From positions 1 through 59,553 of the forward strand of contig JAQVER010000008.1 of NCBI GenBank assembly GCA_028697885.1: a stretch of DNA of 59,553 nucleotides, read 5' to 3'. Numbering within the stretch: the first letter of the stretch is position 1; every line of letters begins with the position of its first letter. The DNA is from Desulfocapsaceae bacterium. Its GTDB lineage: Bacteria > Desulfobacterota > Desulfobulbia > Desulfobulbales > Desulfocapsaceae. The notes below the pieces were generated by a model. The model did no database searches. It was given only the letters and a program-made list of their open reading frames with translations, and was not told the origin of the DNA. This document shows, in pieces, positions 8,994 through 15,444 of this stretch. A program made the position numbers and the translations under genes.

Positions 8994-9455
8994 ATGTACG
9001 ACGTAAAGGCGAGTATACGTAACGCAGAACCTGCTGACCTTGACAGCCTGATTTATCTGCTGGCAGCACTTTTTGCCATCGAAGAGGATTTCATATTCGA
9101 TGAGTCAAGGCAGCGTCGGGGTCTTACCCTGATGCTTGGTAATGAACGAGGCTGTGTACTGGTTGCCGAGGCTGGAGGCCAGGTGGTGGGCATGTGTTCC
9201 GGTCAGTTGCTTATTTCCACGGCTGAGGGCGGCCTGTCCCTGCTGGTTGAAGATGTGGTCGTCCATGAACGATGGCGTGGGCTCGGTGTGGGGCGCCAGC
9301 TGATAGAAGCGATCAGCGACTGGGCCAGGGCAAACAAGGTATCGCGCCTGCAACTCCTGGCCGACCGCAACAATATACCCGCCCTTGACTTCTACCGGAG
9401 TCTGGGTTGGCAGACTACGGAACTCATCTGCCTGCGGACCTCTGTGCAGCGATGA
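8994..9455 (+). CDS. GNAT-family N-acetyltransferase
   Basis: 153-residue acetyltransferase of the Gcn5-related superfamily, which moves an acetyl group from acetyl-CoA to an amine. The acetyl-CoA binding loop appears as VVVHERWRGLGVGRQLIEAI (V-x-x-x-x-R-G-x-G-x-G/R), preceded by the beta strand SLLVEDV and followed by LQLLADRNNIPALDFYRSLG, the usual motif B with tyrosine. Its substrate cannot be deduced. It lies 40 bp after the previous small gene in the nif-linked block. Confidence 0.88.
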   Translation: MYDVKASIRNAEPADLDSLIYLLAALFAIEEDFIFDESRQRRGLTLMLGNERGCVLVAEAGGQVVGMCSGQLLISTAEGGLSLLVEDVVVHERWRGLGVGRQLIEAISDWARANKVSRLQLLADRNNIPALDFYRSLGWQTTELICLRTSVQR

Positions 9456-9496
9456 GATAAACTGGATAAACAATAGGACAAAAGGAGAATCGAAGG

Positions 9497-9739
9497 ATGA
9501 AAGAGACTTGGGAAAAAATATTTGAATATGCCTCCATGCCGGTCCATGGCACACTGTCGAGGAAATTACGCAAAGGGGTTACCCTGCAGATTAACGAGGG
9601 AAAGATGTATGAGTCTGCCGTAATCTTTTTGGGGGAGTTTGTCCGCATATCGGAAGAAGGCTTGGATGGTAAAAACATCAACACCTATTATGACTGGGGC
9701 AGCATCGAAACGATCAGGACATACAGTCCGAAGGAGTAG
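9497..9739 (+). CDS. small protein of unknown function
   Basis: 80 residues beginning MKETWEKIFEYASMPVHGTLSRKL; no domain is recognised. It is soluble, without cysteines, and contains a short strand-rich middle (VTLQINEGKMYESAVIFLGEFV) and an acidic/aromatic end. A clear AAAGGAG ribosome site precedes the ATG. It is the last gene before two hairpins (9793-9822 and 9861-9886), which suggests it closes the nif-linked transcription unit. Confidence 0.6.
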   Translation: MKETWEKIFEYASMPVHGTLSRKLRKGVTLQINEGKMYESAVIFLGEFVRISEEGLDGKNINTYYDWGSIETIRTYSPKE

Positions 9740-9792
9740 TCATAACAGGCTGATGGTATGCCGTTGCCGTCATCGTGCCTGTTTCGCTCCAG

Positions 9793-9822
9793 TCGATTGT
9801 CATGCTCGTGCATGATAATCGA
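9793..9822 (+). terminator. hairpin downstream of the nif-linked gene block
   Basis: Arms 9794-9805 and 9810-9821 match in 11 of 12 positions around a TCGT loop, with one further T-A pair at 9793 and 9822. No T-run follows, so it may be a processing end or a factor-dependent stop rather than a classical terminator. It lies 54 bp after the last small gene. Confidence 0.4.
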
Positions 9823-9860
9823 TTAACTCGATGACGGGGAAAAGTACTTCATCTCTCCTC

Positions 9861-9886
9861 TCATGGCGGCTATTGCCGCCATGAGC
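9861..9886 (+). terminator. perfect 11-bp hairpin downstream of the nif-linked block
   Basis: CTCATGGCGGC (9861-9871) and GCCGCCATGAG (9876-9886) pair perfectly around a TATT loop. This is the stronger of two tandem hairpins after the nif-linked genes and the most likely 3' end of that unit, though only CTTT follows. A 14-bp perfect palindrome (AAAGTGATCACTTT, 9903-9916) lies just beyond and may be an operator for the next unit. Confidence 0.5.
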
Positions 9887-10171
9887 TTTACAGCAGCCAT
9901 TAAAAGTGATCACTTTCAACCAGATGAGTAAGGAGTTTGCGGGGTGAGACGTTCAAGTTTATAGTTTTGATCCAAGGTGTATGTGCTAAGTCAGGCGCTG
10001 ATGGTCAGTAAAGAAATGTCGGTCCACCTCTTAATATGAGCGTACCATTAAACAAATTTGTTGTTTAGTTTCTATTAATAATTACAAAATTGTAAATTAC
10101 TATGATGGTAGTGAGTTGAGTTATTTATGTAATTTCATTCTGTTATGACTCTCCCATGTTTTTGTTGCTGG

Positions 10172-10187
10172 TGGCATGGAATTTGCT
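10172..10187 (+). promoter_or_regulatory. sigma-54 promoter of the porin gene
   Basis: TGGCATG (10172-10178) and TTGCT (10183-10187) match the -24/-12 consensus fully, with 10 bp between GG and GC. The predicted start is near 10199, leaving a leader of about 64 nt. No TGT-N10-ACA site was found in the preceding 200 bp, so the activator is unknown. The rest of 9917-10262 is AT-rich, with short palindromic stretches near 10053 and 10081. Confidence 0.85.
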
Positions 10188-10262
10188 TTAATTGAAGCAT
10201 ACAGACGATGGGCCTTAGGCCTTTACAGTTAATTTTATAATTTTTAGAAAAGGAGAGAGGAG

Positions 10263-11048
10263 ATGAGTGAGTTCGCGAAAAAATTATTGGCCGGGGTTGC
10301 AGCTACGGGGGTATGTCTTTCCATGTTTTCGGGAATGGCTTTTGCCGAGGAAGATAAACCAACGGCGGATTTGACCTTTGGTGCATACAGCCAGTATATC
10401 TGGCGTGGATTTGAGTTGAGCAAAGACAGTCTTGTGATTGAGCCGTCCATGACCGTTGCTTATAAGGGTTTTTCTGCAAACCTTTGGGGAAATCTCGATA
10501 CTGATCCGTACTCAGCCACAACGGATGAGACTAACAATTGGAATGAGACCGACATGACGCTGGCCTATGGATGGGAAATGGGGCCTGCAGCCTTTTCTGT
10601 TGGCTATATTTACTATGCCCTCGATGGGGTGGATGATTCGCAGGAACTATTCGTAAGCGTCGCGCTGAACACCCTCTTGACGCCGACCCTGACCGTGTAT
10701 CGCGAAATTGACTCCTATCAGGGCTGGTATTCGACCCTCGGGATTTCCCATTCTTTTCCGGTACAGGGAGATATCACCCTGGATCTAGGTGCGCAAGTGA
10801 GCTATCTTTCAGCGGATGAGGCCTCAACCTTTGCTGACGCAAATGGCGATTCTTACAGCAATTTTCATGACGGGATGTTGTCGGTAGGTGTTACCGTGCC
10901 AGTGAGTACTTACATTACAATTAATCCGAAGCTGAGCTATACCTTTGCCCTGAGCAATGATGCCCAAGACCTTATGAAGGCAAGCAGTAAAAATGGGAAT
11001 GACGACAACTTTATTTATGGTGGGGTTTCTGTGACCATGGCGTTCTGA
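10263..11048 (+). CDS. outer membrane beta-barrel protein, TorF/Gcw_chp porin family
   Basis: 261-residue exported protein. A signal peptide spans about residues 1-28 (MSEFAKKLLAGVAATGVCLS, ending in AFA). The mature part opens with ADLTFGAYSQYIWRGFELSK, the hallmark start of the Gcw_chp/TorF family of putative porins (a strand with YxWRG). It alternates strands and turns to the end, where the last strand FIYGGVSVTMAF finishes in the C-terminal phenylalanine expected of an outer membrane barrel. A consensus sigma-54 promoter drives it and an intrinsic terminator follows, so it is a single-gene unit. Placement beside the nif block suggests a nitrogen- or nif-linked function such as substrate uptake, but the cargo is unknown. 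Confidence 0.85.
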   Translation: MSEFAKKLLAGVAATGVCLSMFSGMAFAEEDKPTADLTFGAYSQYIWRGFELSKDSLVIEPSMTVAYKGFSANLWGNLDTDPYSATTDETNNWNETDMTLAYGWEMGPAAFSVGYIYYALDGVDDSQELFVSVALNTLLTPTLTVYREIDSYQGWYSTLGISHSFPVQGDITLDLGAQVSYLSADEASTFADANGDSYSNFHDGMLSVGVTVPVSTYITINPKLSYTFALSNDAQDLMKASSKNGNDDNFIYGGVSVTMAF

Positions 11049-11080
11049 CGGGCGTTTTCCCCAATATTTTCCCTGTTTGG

Positions 11081-11126
11081 CCCGTCTATCTTGCTCTCTT
11101 CCTGCTTAAGATAGACGGGTTTTTTT
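11081..11126 (+). terminator. intrinsic terminator of the porin gene
   Basis: CCCGTCTATCTT (11081-11092) pairs perfectly with AAGATAGACGGG (11108-11119) and is followed by seven T (11120-11126). It lies 33 bp after the stop codon and is a textbook rho-independent terminator. Confidence 0.95.
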
Positions 11127-11417
11127 ATGCAAAAATACGCCACAAGATAAGCTAGATCTGACCTGCAGTTGCGAGGGCGGTCTTCTGGCCCATATTGCCG
11201 AAAATTTTGGTGACTGCTAGCCCTTTCTTGTTGATATCGGTCGTGCTGAGCTCCTCGATCTTTATATCCGCCGCCGCTGCTATGGTAGTCCCTCCGCCTA
11301 TGCGGCGGGCCTCTAGCAAAGGACCAGCTCCCTGCCTTTCATCCTTTGGTATCTGATGTGGCTCTTTGCTCTGCAAATAGTTGATCCCTATGGAGTCAAG
11401 TCCGTTGATCGGATTTT

Positions 11418-11540
11418 CAGCCTGACCCAAGGTAAACATTTTCGGCCAGTGTCATATGGGGGAATAGTGCGTATTCCTGAGTAAGAAACCCAACATCACT
11501 GGATTGGCGCCCCTGGTTGACAATTAATGGCCATAGTTTA
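11418..11540 (-). pseudogene. relic of a ModC-type ABC transporter ATPase
   Basis: On the minus strand a frame ending at TGA 11420-11418 encodes SSDVGFLTQEYALFPHMTLA followed by ENV. This is the Q-loop region of molybdate/sulfate-type ABC ATPases; the intact modC at 16958-17725 has GYLFQDYALFPHLTVRENI at the same place. Neither the Walker A region before it nor the signature and Walker B regions after it are present, so only about 30 residues survive. The frame overlaps the end of a ModE-like gene at 11538, suggesting that a modE-modC type locus once stood here. The next leftward stretch (to 11152) is open in one frame but shows no ABC motifs. Confidence 0.7.
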
Positions 11541-11882
11541 ATACTGTCTGCTCCGTTCTTCCATAATGGATAAACATGTTGATTCAAACTGGTTCCAGTA
11601 AAAATGAATCGTTGTTTCTCCTTTTTCAGTCAATGCAACCACATCCGTATCATTTGGATTTCCTGTAAATTCAACCAATGGTTGAGAAAATGTTCTGTTC
11701 AGTTCCAGAATCAGATCATGGGCATGACGGAGATCAATTTTTGAGGATTTTGCCGAATGGACAAGTGAACCGCATCTCTGGATTTCACTCAGAAGAACAG
11801 CCCCCCTGTATCCCAACATTGCCTGCTTTTCCATTTCTACGATGACACAATTCCCCGGTGGGATCATAATTCCTTTTTTCAT
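11538..11882 (-). CDS. ModE-like DNA-binding protein, diverged copy
   Basis: 114 residues with the winged helix-turn-helix layout of the ModE N-terminal domain. The order is a strand-rich start, then a helix-turn-helix near residues 28-60 (AVLLSEIQRCGSLVHSAKSS, then RHAHDLILELNRTF), then a wing (PLVEFTGNPNDTDVVALTEKG). In normal ModE the corresponding positions read LLERIxxxGSISxAAKxMxMSYxxAW; here the recognition helix is more diverged (KSSKIDLRHAHDLI). No molybdate-binding Mop domain is present. A GAGGGAGAG ribosome site precedes the ATG and a ModE-like operator lies 17 bp upstream, pointing to autoregulation. It may be functional or an early relic; the neighbouring ModC fragment favours decay of its partner genes. 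Confidence 0.65.
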   Translation of the reverse strand: MKKGIMIPPGNCVIVEMEKQAMLGYRGAVLLSEIQRCGSLVHSAKSSKIDLRHAHDLILELNRTFSQPLVEFTGNPNDTDVVALTEKGETTIHFYWNQFESTCLSIMEERSRQY

Positions 11883-11898
11883 TCTAAACTCTCCCTCT

Positions 11899-11922
11899 CG
11901 ATGTGCTTATATAGAGATAACG
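11899..11922 (-). promoter_or_regulatory. ModE-like operator upstream of the diverged regulator
   Basis: A 24-bp imperfect inverted repeat on the minus strand begins CGTTAT and ends ACATCG. Both half-sites fit CGNTRT, the same pattern and total length as the sites at 14175-14198 and 15005-15028 and as known ModE operators. It sits 17 bp upstream of the ATG at 11882. Confidence 0.6.
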
Positions 11923-12773
11923 CATTTCAAAAGAAATCAATTCTTCCTCTTTGTCTTTACAATCCAAATTCTATGCCAAAAAAATCTGTTCATGCTAACT
12001 CATGCTACATTCTTTCTTTTGCGGTATCTCTTTTAAATATGATCCAAAATCGTGCCAGGCTGACCAGAGTTTTTTGGTCATAGTTCTTTCCAGAATGAAT
12101 AAAAAGGAACAATAAGGTGAGGTGGTTCTGTGGGGGCGGAGGCCTGATCTGGCTACTTAGCTTCCAGGATGAGAGCAATGAATTTAACCGCGTAAGCGGA
12201 TGAATATTCCTTGCTGCCATATAATCTGCACCAGATGGGTCGCTGTGAAAATGGAGATGTCGGGTTTGCAATAGCTTTTTATGAGTTTTGGAGCGGATAA
12301 ACAGTTCCTTCTGGGCCAGCTCTCTTTGCGCTAAAAAGAAAACTGGGTATTAGAACATCCGAGATTGCCAGGCATGGTAAGTACTCTCAGGCCTTTCACT
12401 CAGGCGGCAAGCTTCCAATGACAGAATGTTCTGGCTTTCATGGGGATAAAATATTCATCAACAATTAACGTAACGGCAATTGGATAATGAATAAATCGGA
12501 GTTCATTGTATAAAATGATCATGTCTCCCATTTCTTGTTAACGTTCCCATGTCCTAATACCCCAGTATTTTTCTCAAGTTTAAGTCAGTTATAACATTAG
12601 GTAATTTGCCCCTCCTAACAGTATAGAAATAGATTGTACAGTAATTTATTTAGTCTTTTCAGATAGGTATTAGAGATATCTGTCTGGTTCAAGTCTGCCA
12701 ATCCTATGAGCAAGTAAGCGTAATTTTATCTCCTTGCTTTATGTTGTCAAAAAGATAACGATCGGCAAAGATA
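11923..12773. other. gene-poor stretch with possible transposase relics
   Basis: No convincing gene was found in these 850 bp. The minus-strand frame near 12271-12170 reads HFHSDPSGADYMAARNI, reminiscent of the end of OrfB/TnpB-type proteins, but the zinc cysteines are absent. A plus-strand frame near 12325-12468 reads ALKRKLGIRTSEIARHGKYS, resembling a helix-turn-helix piece. Both are short and lack starts, so old mobile-element debris is the most that can be said. Confidence 0.3.
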
Positions 12774-13592
12774 TCATTTTTTTGCCATTGGGGCTTGTGG
12801 AAGGCCACCACCATGGCACTCCAGGCAATTCTGCTGGGCATTGATACCAAAATTTGACAAGGGTGCCCACTCACTTGTCTTCTCATATTTCCCGTCTTTC
12901 CACTGGTTCAACAGTTCAACCAGATGATAAGCTACACTGGCGGCGACGCGGGCACAGCGATCTTTCCGTTCTGGGCTGCCAATAGGTTTGTCGGCAACTG
13001 CCATCCATTTACCGACAGAAACATGGCAGAGAGGAGATTCACTGATGGTATGAGGAATGTCTGTTGGATTTATTTTCGGATTTTTGGGAATGAAAACGGG
13101 CATCGATTGCTTACCGTACCAATCTAACATATCCGCTCCGATCAGATGTCCGTTTTCAGCGCCCTCTTTACCTGTAATTCGTGGCCCAAGGATCACATTG
13201 GCGACGATATTGGCTCCGGCATTTGATCCACAAATCGTTCCCCAGCCAGCTACCCCCCCTTCAAGAAAAACAAAGGAATCAATGGGAAAAGAAGTGTACG
13301 GTTCCCCGACTTTTTCTCTTAGCTGAGTAAAAATACTGCTGATAACAGCACCTCCGCAAAATAGACGATACCATTCCTTATAAGCTAATTCCGCAGTTTC
13401 TGTTGGATCAAGTTTTACGTAAGGCCAGGGCCATTTTTCTGTTGGTCCGCCTTTGGCTTCAGCGGATTTTAACAATCCGCTGAAGTGAGCAAGCGCAGTG
13501 GTCGTGGCGAGTGCGCCAGCCCCTACCATCCATTGTCGTCGGGAAACTCTACCTTCATAAGCTTTACATTCGTTATTGTCGTCACAACTCAT
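12774..13592 (-). CDS. split-Soret-like cytochrome c, Tat-exported
   Basis: 272-residue periplasmic redox protein. The N-terminus has a twin-arginine signal (VSRRQWMVGAGALATTTALA, arginines 18-19). The mature part matches the split-Soret cytochrome/C_GCAxxG_C_C family layout: KWPWPYVKLDPTETAELAY near 53, LFCGGAVISS near 77, GVAGWGTICGSNAGANI near 113, SPLCHVSVGKW near 180 and a single heme c motif CLECH near the C-terminus. Split-Soret cytochromes of Desulfovibrio are dimers with unusual heme stacking. Only one CXXCH is visible here, so heme content may differ. It lies 41 bp downstream of the cytochrome c3 gene, so the two probably form one operon and exchange electrons. Confidence 0.75.
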   Translation of the reverse strand: MSCDDNNECKAYEGRVSRRQWMVGAGALATTTALAHFSGLLKSAEAKGGPTEKWPWPYVKLDPTETAELAYKEWYRLFCGGAVISSIFTQLREKVGEPYTSFPIDSFVFLEGGVAGWGTICGSNAGANIVANVILGPRITGKEGAENGHLIGADMLDWYGKQSMPVFIPKNPKINPTDIPHTISESPLCHVSVGKWMAVADKPIGSPERKDRCARVAASVAYHLVELLNQWKDGKYEKTSEWAPLSNFGINAQQNCLECHGGGLPQAPMAKK

Positions 13593-13633
13593 CTTTTTCT
13601 CCTTTTAAAATTAGTAACTAAACTCTTCGTTGA

Positions 13634-14032
13634 TTATTTTTTGGGATGGCAGACACCGCATTTGATAAGTTCCTTGTCATTTTCCAAGTGACAAGCAATG
13701 CAGAGTTTATGACTGATACGTCTGAGATTTGCCAAGTTTTCTGGCATATTGGTCTTATCATTATGACAGGTTTCGCATTTTTCAATTTTTTGTCCCTTGA
13801 CATAGGGCGTTAGTTTGCCATCAGAACCTTGGCCATGATGACACGTTTTACAGTCTGCCAATCCTTGATGTGTTGCATGAGGAAAAAATGCCGGTCTCGC
13901 TACTTTTTGGGCATGAATAGTGGTTTGCAACGTTATCTCTGCTGGACCGGTTTCCGTATCTGCCGCAAATCCTGTTCCTCCCACAGAGCAGCAAAATATC
14001 AGAATGGCTGCACCAATATGGAATTTCTTCAT
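13634..14032 (-). CDS. tetraheme cytochrome c3
   Basis: 132-residue periplasmic class III cytochrome. A Sec signal peptide covers about residues 1-23 (MKKFHIGAAILIFCCSVGGT, ending GFAAD). Four CXXCH heme sites are visible at about 61 (CKTCH), 86 (CETCH), 111 (CIACH) and 125 (CGVCH). The histidines of PAFFPHATHQGLADC are the expected axial ligands before the first heme, as in cytochrome c3. Proteins of this type carry electrons between periplasmic hydrogenases or formate dehydrogenases and membrane complexes in sulfate reducers. An AAGGAGGAGAG ribosome site precedes the ATG. The gene heads a two-gene operon with the split-Soret-like cytochrome, and a ModE-like operator lies about 145 bp upstream. 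Confidence 0.93.
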   Translation of the reverse strand: MKKFHIGAAILIFCCSVGGTGFAADTETGPAEITLQTTIHAQKVARPAFFPHATHQGLADCKTCHHGQGSDGKLTPYVKGQKIEKCETCHNDKTNMPENLANLRRISHKLCIACHLENDKELIKCGVCHPKK

Positions 14033-14110
14033 GTGGCTCTCCTCCTTTTGTTATTGTGATTCTGTTAGTGTTGACGACAATATGCGTCTGCATCAGCCGT
14101 TGTAACTATG

Positions 14111-14164
14111 AATAACAATGGCAATTTCCCCCTTTTATCTCGAGGGGGAATTGGCATTGTTATT
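14111..14164. repeat. long inverted repeat upstream of the cytochrome operon
   Basis: Arms 14111-14132 and 14144-14164 pair over about 21 bp with one mismatch and one bulged T, around an 11-nt loop. It lies between the cytochrome c3 start and the ModE-like site at 14175. It could terminate transcription from the upstream regulator gene, or form a leader hairpin if the cytochrome promoter is at or near the ModE-like site. Confidence 0.6.
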
Positions 14165-14174
14165 ATTGACCTAT

Positions 14175-14198
14175 CGCTATACTTACAAAAACATAACG
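14175..14198. promoter_or_regulatory. ModE-like operator upstream of the cytochrome c3 operon
   Basis: A 24-bp inverted repeat starts CGCTATAC and ends ACATAACG. Both half-sites fit CGNTRT, and the outer CG pairs are 24 bp apart end to end as in known ModE operators. It lies in the promoter region of the cytochrome c3/split-Soret operon (minus strand) and downstream of a ModE-like gene's stop codon, so the cytochrome operon is the likely target. Confidence 0.65.
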
Positions 14199-14273
14199 CT
14201 AAGTCAATACATTTTTTTCTATTAAAACCGGTTTATCATGAGTGAATTTTAAAAAAGAAGCAGAAGAGATATG

Positions 14274-14654
14274 CTAGAATTGTTCGTGTTTGATCCAGTT
14301 TTGAAATTTGTCTACGAGTTGCCAGAAATTTTTTACCGCCAGCTTACCCGCATCAGTCAGCCAGGCACCCCCACCATGGCGACCTCCCGTCTGTTTTTCT
14401 ACCAGGGGTTCCGGGGCCAGTGTGTTCATATCCTCAATCAGGTGCCAGGCGTGACTGAAACTCATTTTCATGGATTTTGCAGCGGCCGAGACAGAACCAT
14501 GCTCTCCTATTCGTTCAAGCAAGGTGACCCGGCCCCAGGAAAGATACGTCTGACCTTCGTATTCCACCCATAAGCGTCCTTTTATCTGTAATCCGCCATC
14601 TAGCTGGCCAGATCCCATGGCATTTTCTTCATTGTTTTTTTTGGTTTTAGGCAT
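14274..14654 (-). CDS. ModE-like transcriptional regulator, DNA-binding domain only
   Basis: 126-residue protein with the ModE/LysR-type winged helix. It contains KGRLWVEYEGQTYLSWGRVT, then LLERIGEHGSVSAAAKSMKM and SFSHAWHLIEDMN, followed by the wing GRHGGGAWLTDAGK. These match the ModE N-terminal domain closely. The C-terminal Mop/TOBE domains that bind molybdate are absent, so it must sense molybdate through a partner or work constitutively; stand-alone domains of this kind are common in sulfate reducers. It is encoded just upstream of the cytochrome c3/split-Soret operon on the same strand. Confidence 0.88.
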   Translation of the reverse strand: MPKTKKNNEENAMGSGQLDGGLQIKGRLWVEYEGQTYLSWGRVTLLERIGEHGSVSAAAKSMKMSFSHAWHLIEDMNTLAPEPLVEKQTGGRHGGGAWLTDAGKLAVKNFWQLVDKFQNWIKHEQF

Positions 14655-15004
14655 GGAAAACTCTCATAAAAAATAAAATAAGGAAAAGACTGTCAGTAAA
14701 TTATTCAATATATCCTTCTTTAAGAATATGAAATATGTATCAGTAAGAGGTGTTCTTCTCAAGCAGAATAGAGAAAAATGGGAAAACAATGCTGATTTGT
14801 AGCATGGTTTTGTTCACCAAAATGTCATTTTTTGCTGAAATTGTCATATTGAAAACAAAATTGATGATAGTTTTTTTACCTGCTGCGCCGTGCAATTTTC
14901 AAGAAACTTTTATTGTGTGCATATGCCGTTATTTTGTTGTTTGGCACATATTTTGAATAATAAAAGTTCAATAAGTAAGAGTGCCTAGAAAACTATTGAC
15001 AGAA

Positions 15005-15028
15005 CGTTGTATTGTTATAAGTATATCG
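15005..15028 (+). promoter_or_regulatory. ModE-like operator upstream of the modE-modABC operon
   Basis: A 24-bp inverted repeat begins CGTTGTAT and ends GTATATCG, with both half-sites fitting CGNTRT. It follows a TTGACA hexamer at 14996-15001 and covers the region where the -10 element should be, so binding would block transcription of the regulator and modABC. It ends only 2 bp before the ATG at 15031. Confidence 0.65.
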
Positions 15029-15030
15029 AT

Positions 15031-15429
15031 ATGGAGAAGGGAATAGATACATTACAGTCGGGCTATCAGTGGCGGGCTCGGATCTGGCTTGAGGGTATTG
15101 AAGGCACGTTTCTTGGCCTTGGTCGAGTGGTTTTGCTTGAGCGAATTAAGACCTATGGTTCCATTTCCCAGGCGGCAAAATCTATGGGAATGTCCTACAA
15201 GCATGCTTGGGATCTGCTGGATTCAATGAATCGTCAAGCGGGTTGCAAGTTGCTGGAAACTGTCCGGGGTGGCAAAAAAGGTGGTGGAAGCACGCTTACA
15301 GCCGCAGGGGAGAAGGCAATTGTTATCTTCTGGCGTTATCATGAACAATTTCAGAATATCTTGCAGGAGATGACGGTGAAATATGAGGAAATGTTGACGG
15401 AAGAAAAGAGTTCTGTTTATAAAAACTAA
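15031..15429 (+). CDS. ModE-like transcriptional regulator of modABC
   Basis: 132-residue winged-helix regulator without a Mop domain. Motifs are ARIWLEGIEGTFLGLGRVVL, then LERIKTYGSISQAAKSMGMS and YKHAWDLLDSMN, and the wing GGKKGGGSTLTAAGEK, a close match to the ModE DNA-binding domain. I chose the ATG at 15031; the frame is also open from a TTG at 15007, but that lies inside the operator. No ribosome site is visible before the ATG, and a TTGACA at 14996 would place the start of transcription close to it, so the message may be leaderless. It is 15 bp upstream of modA and probably controls it in response to molybdate. Confidence 0.9.
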   Translation: MEKGIDTLQSGYQWRARIWLEGIEGTFLGLGRVVLLERIKTYGSISQAAKSMGMSYKHAWDLLDSMNRQAGCKLLETVRGGKKGGGSTLTAAGEKAIVIFWRYHEQFQNILQEMTVKYEEMLTEEKSSVYKN

Positions 15430-15444
15430 GAGGGAGGAAACACA

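Noticed and set aside
11152..11439. 95-codon minus-strand frame next to the ModC relic
   Set aside because: It is open but has no ABC transporter motif, no clear ribosome site and an odd composition; probably chance in a decayed area.
12005..12271. 88-codon frame resembling the tail of an OrfB/TnpB transposase
   Set aside because: Only a short HSDxxxADYMAARNI-like piece matches, the zinc cysteines are missing, and no inverted ends were seen. Not enough to call a mobile element.
12684..12710. GGTTCAAGTC, similar to a tRNA T-loop
   Set aside because: No pairing T-stem, anticodon arm or acceptor stem could be found around it.
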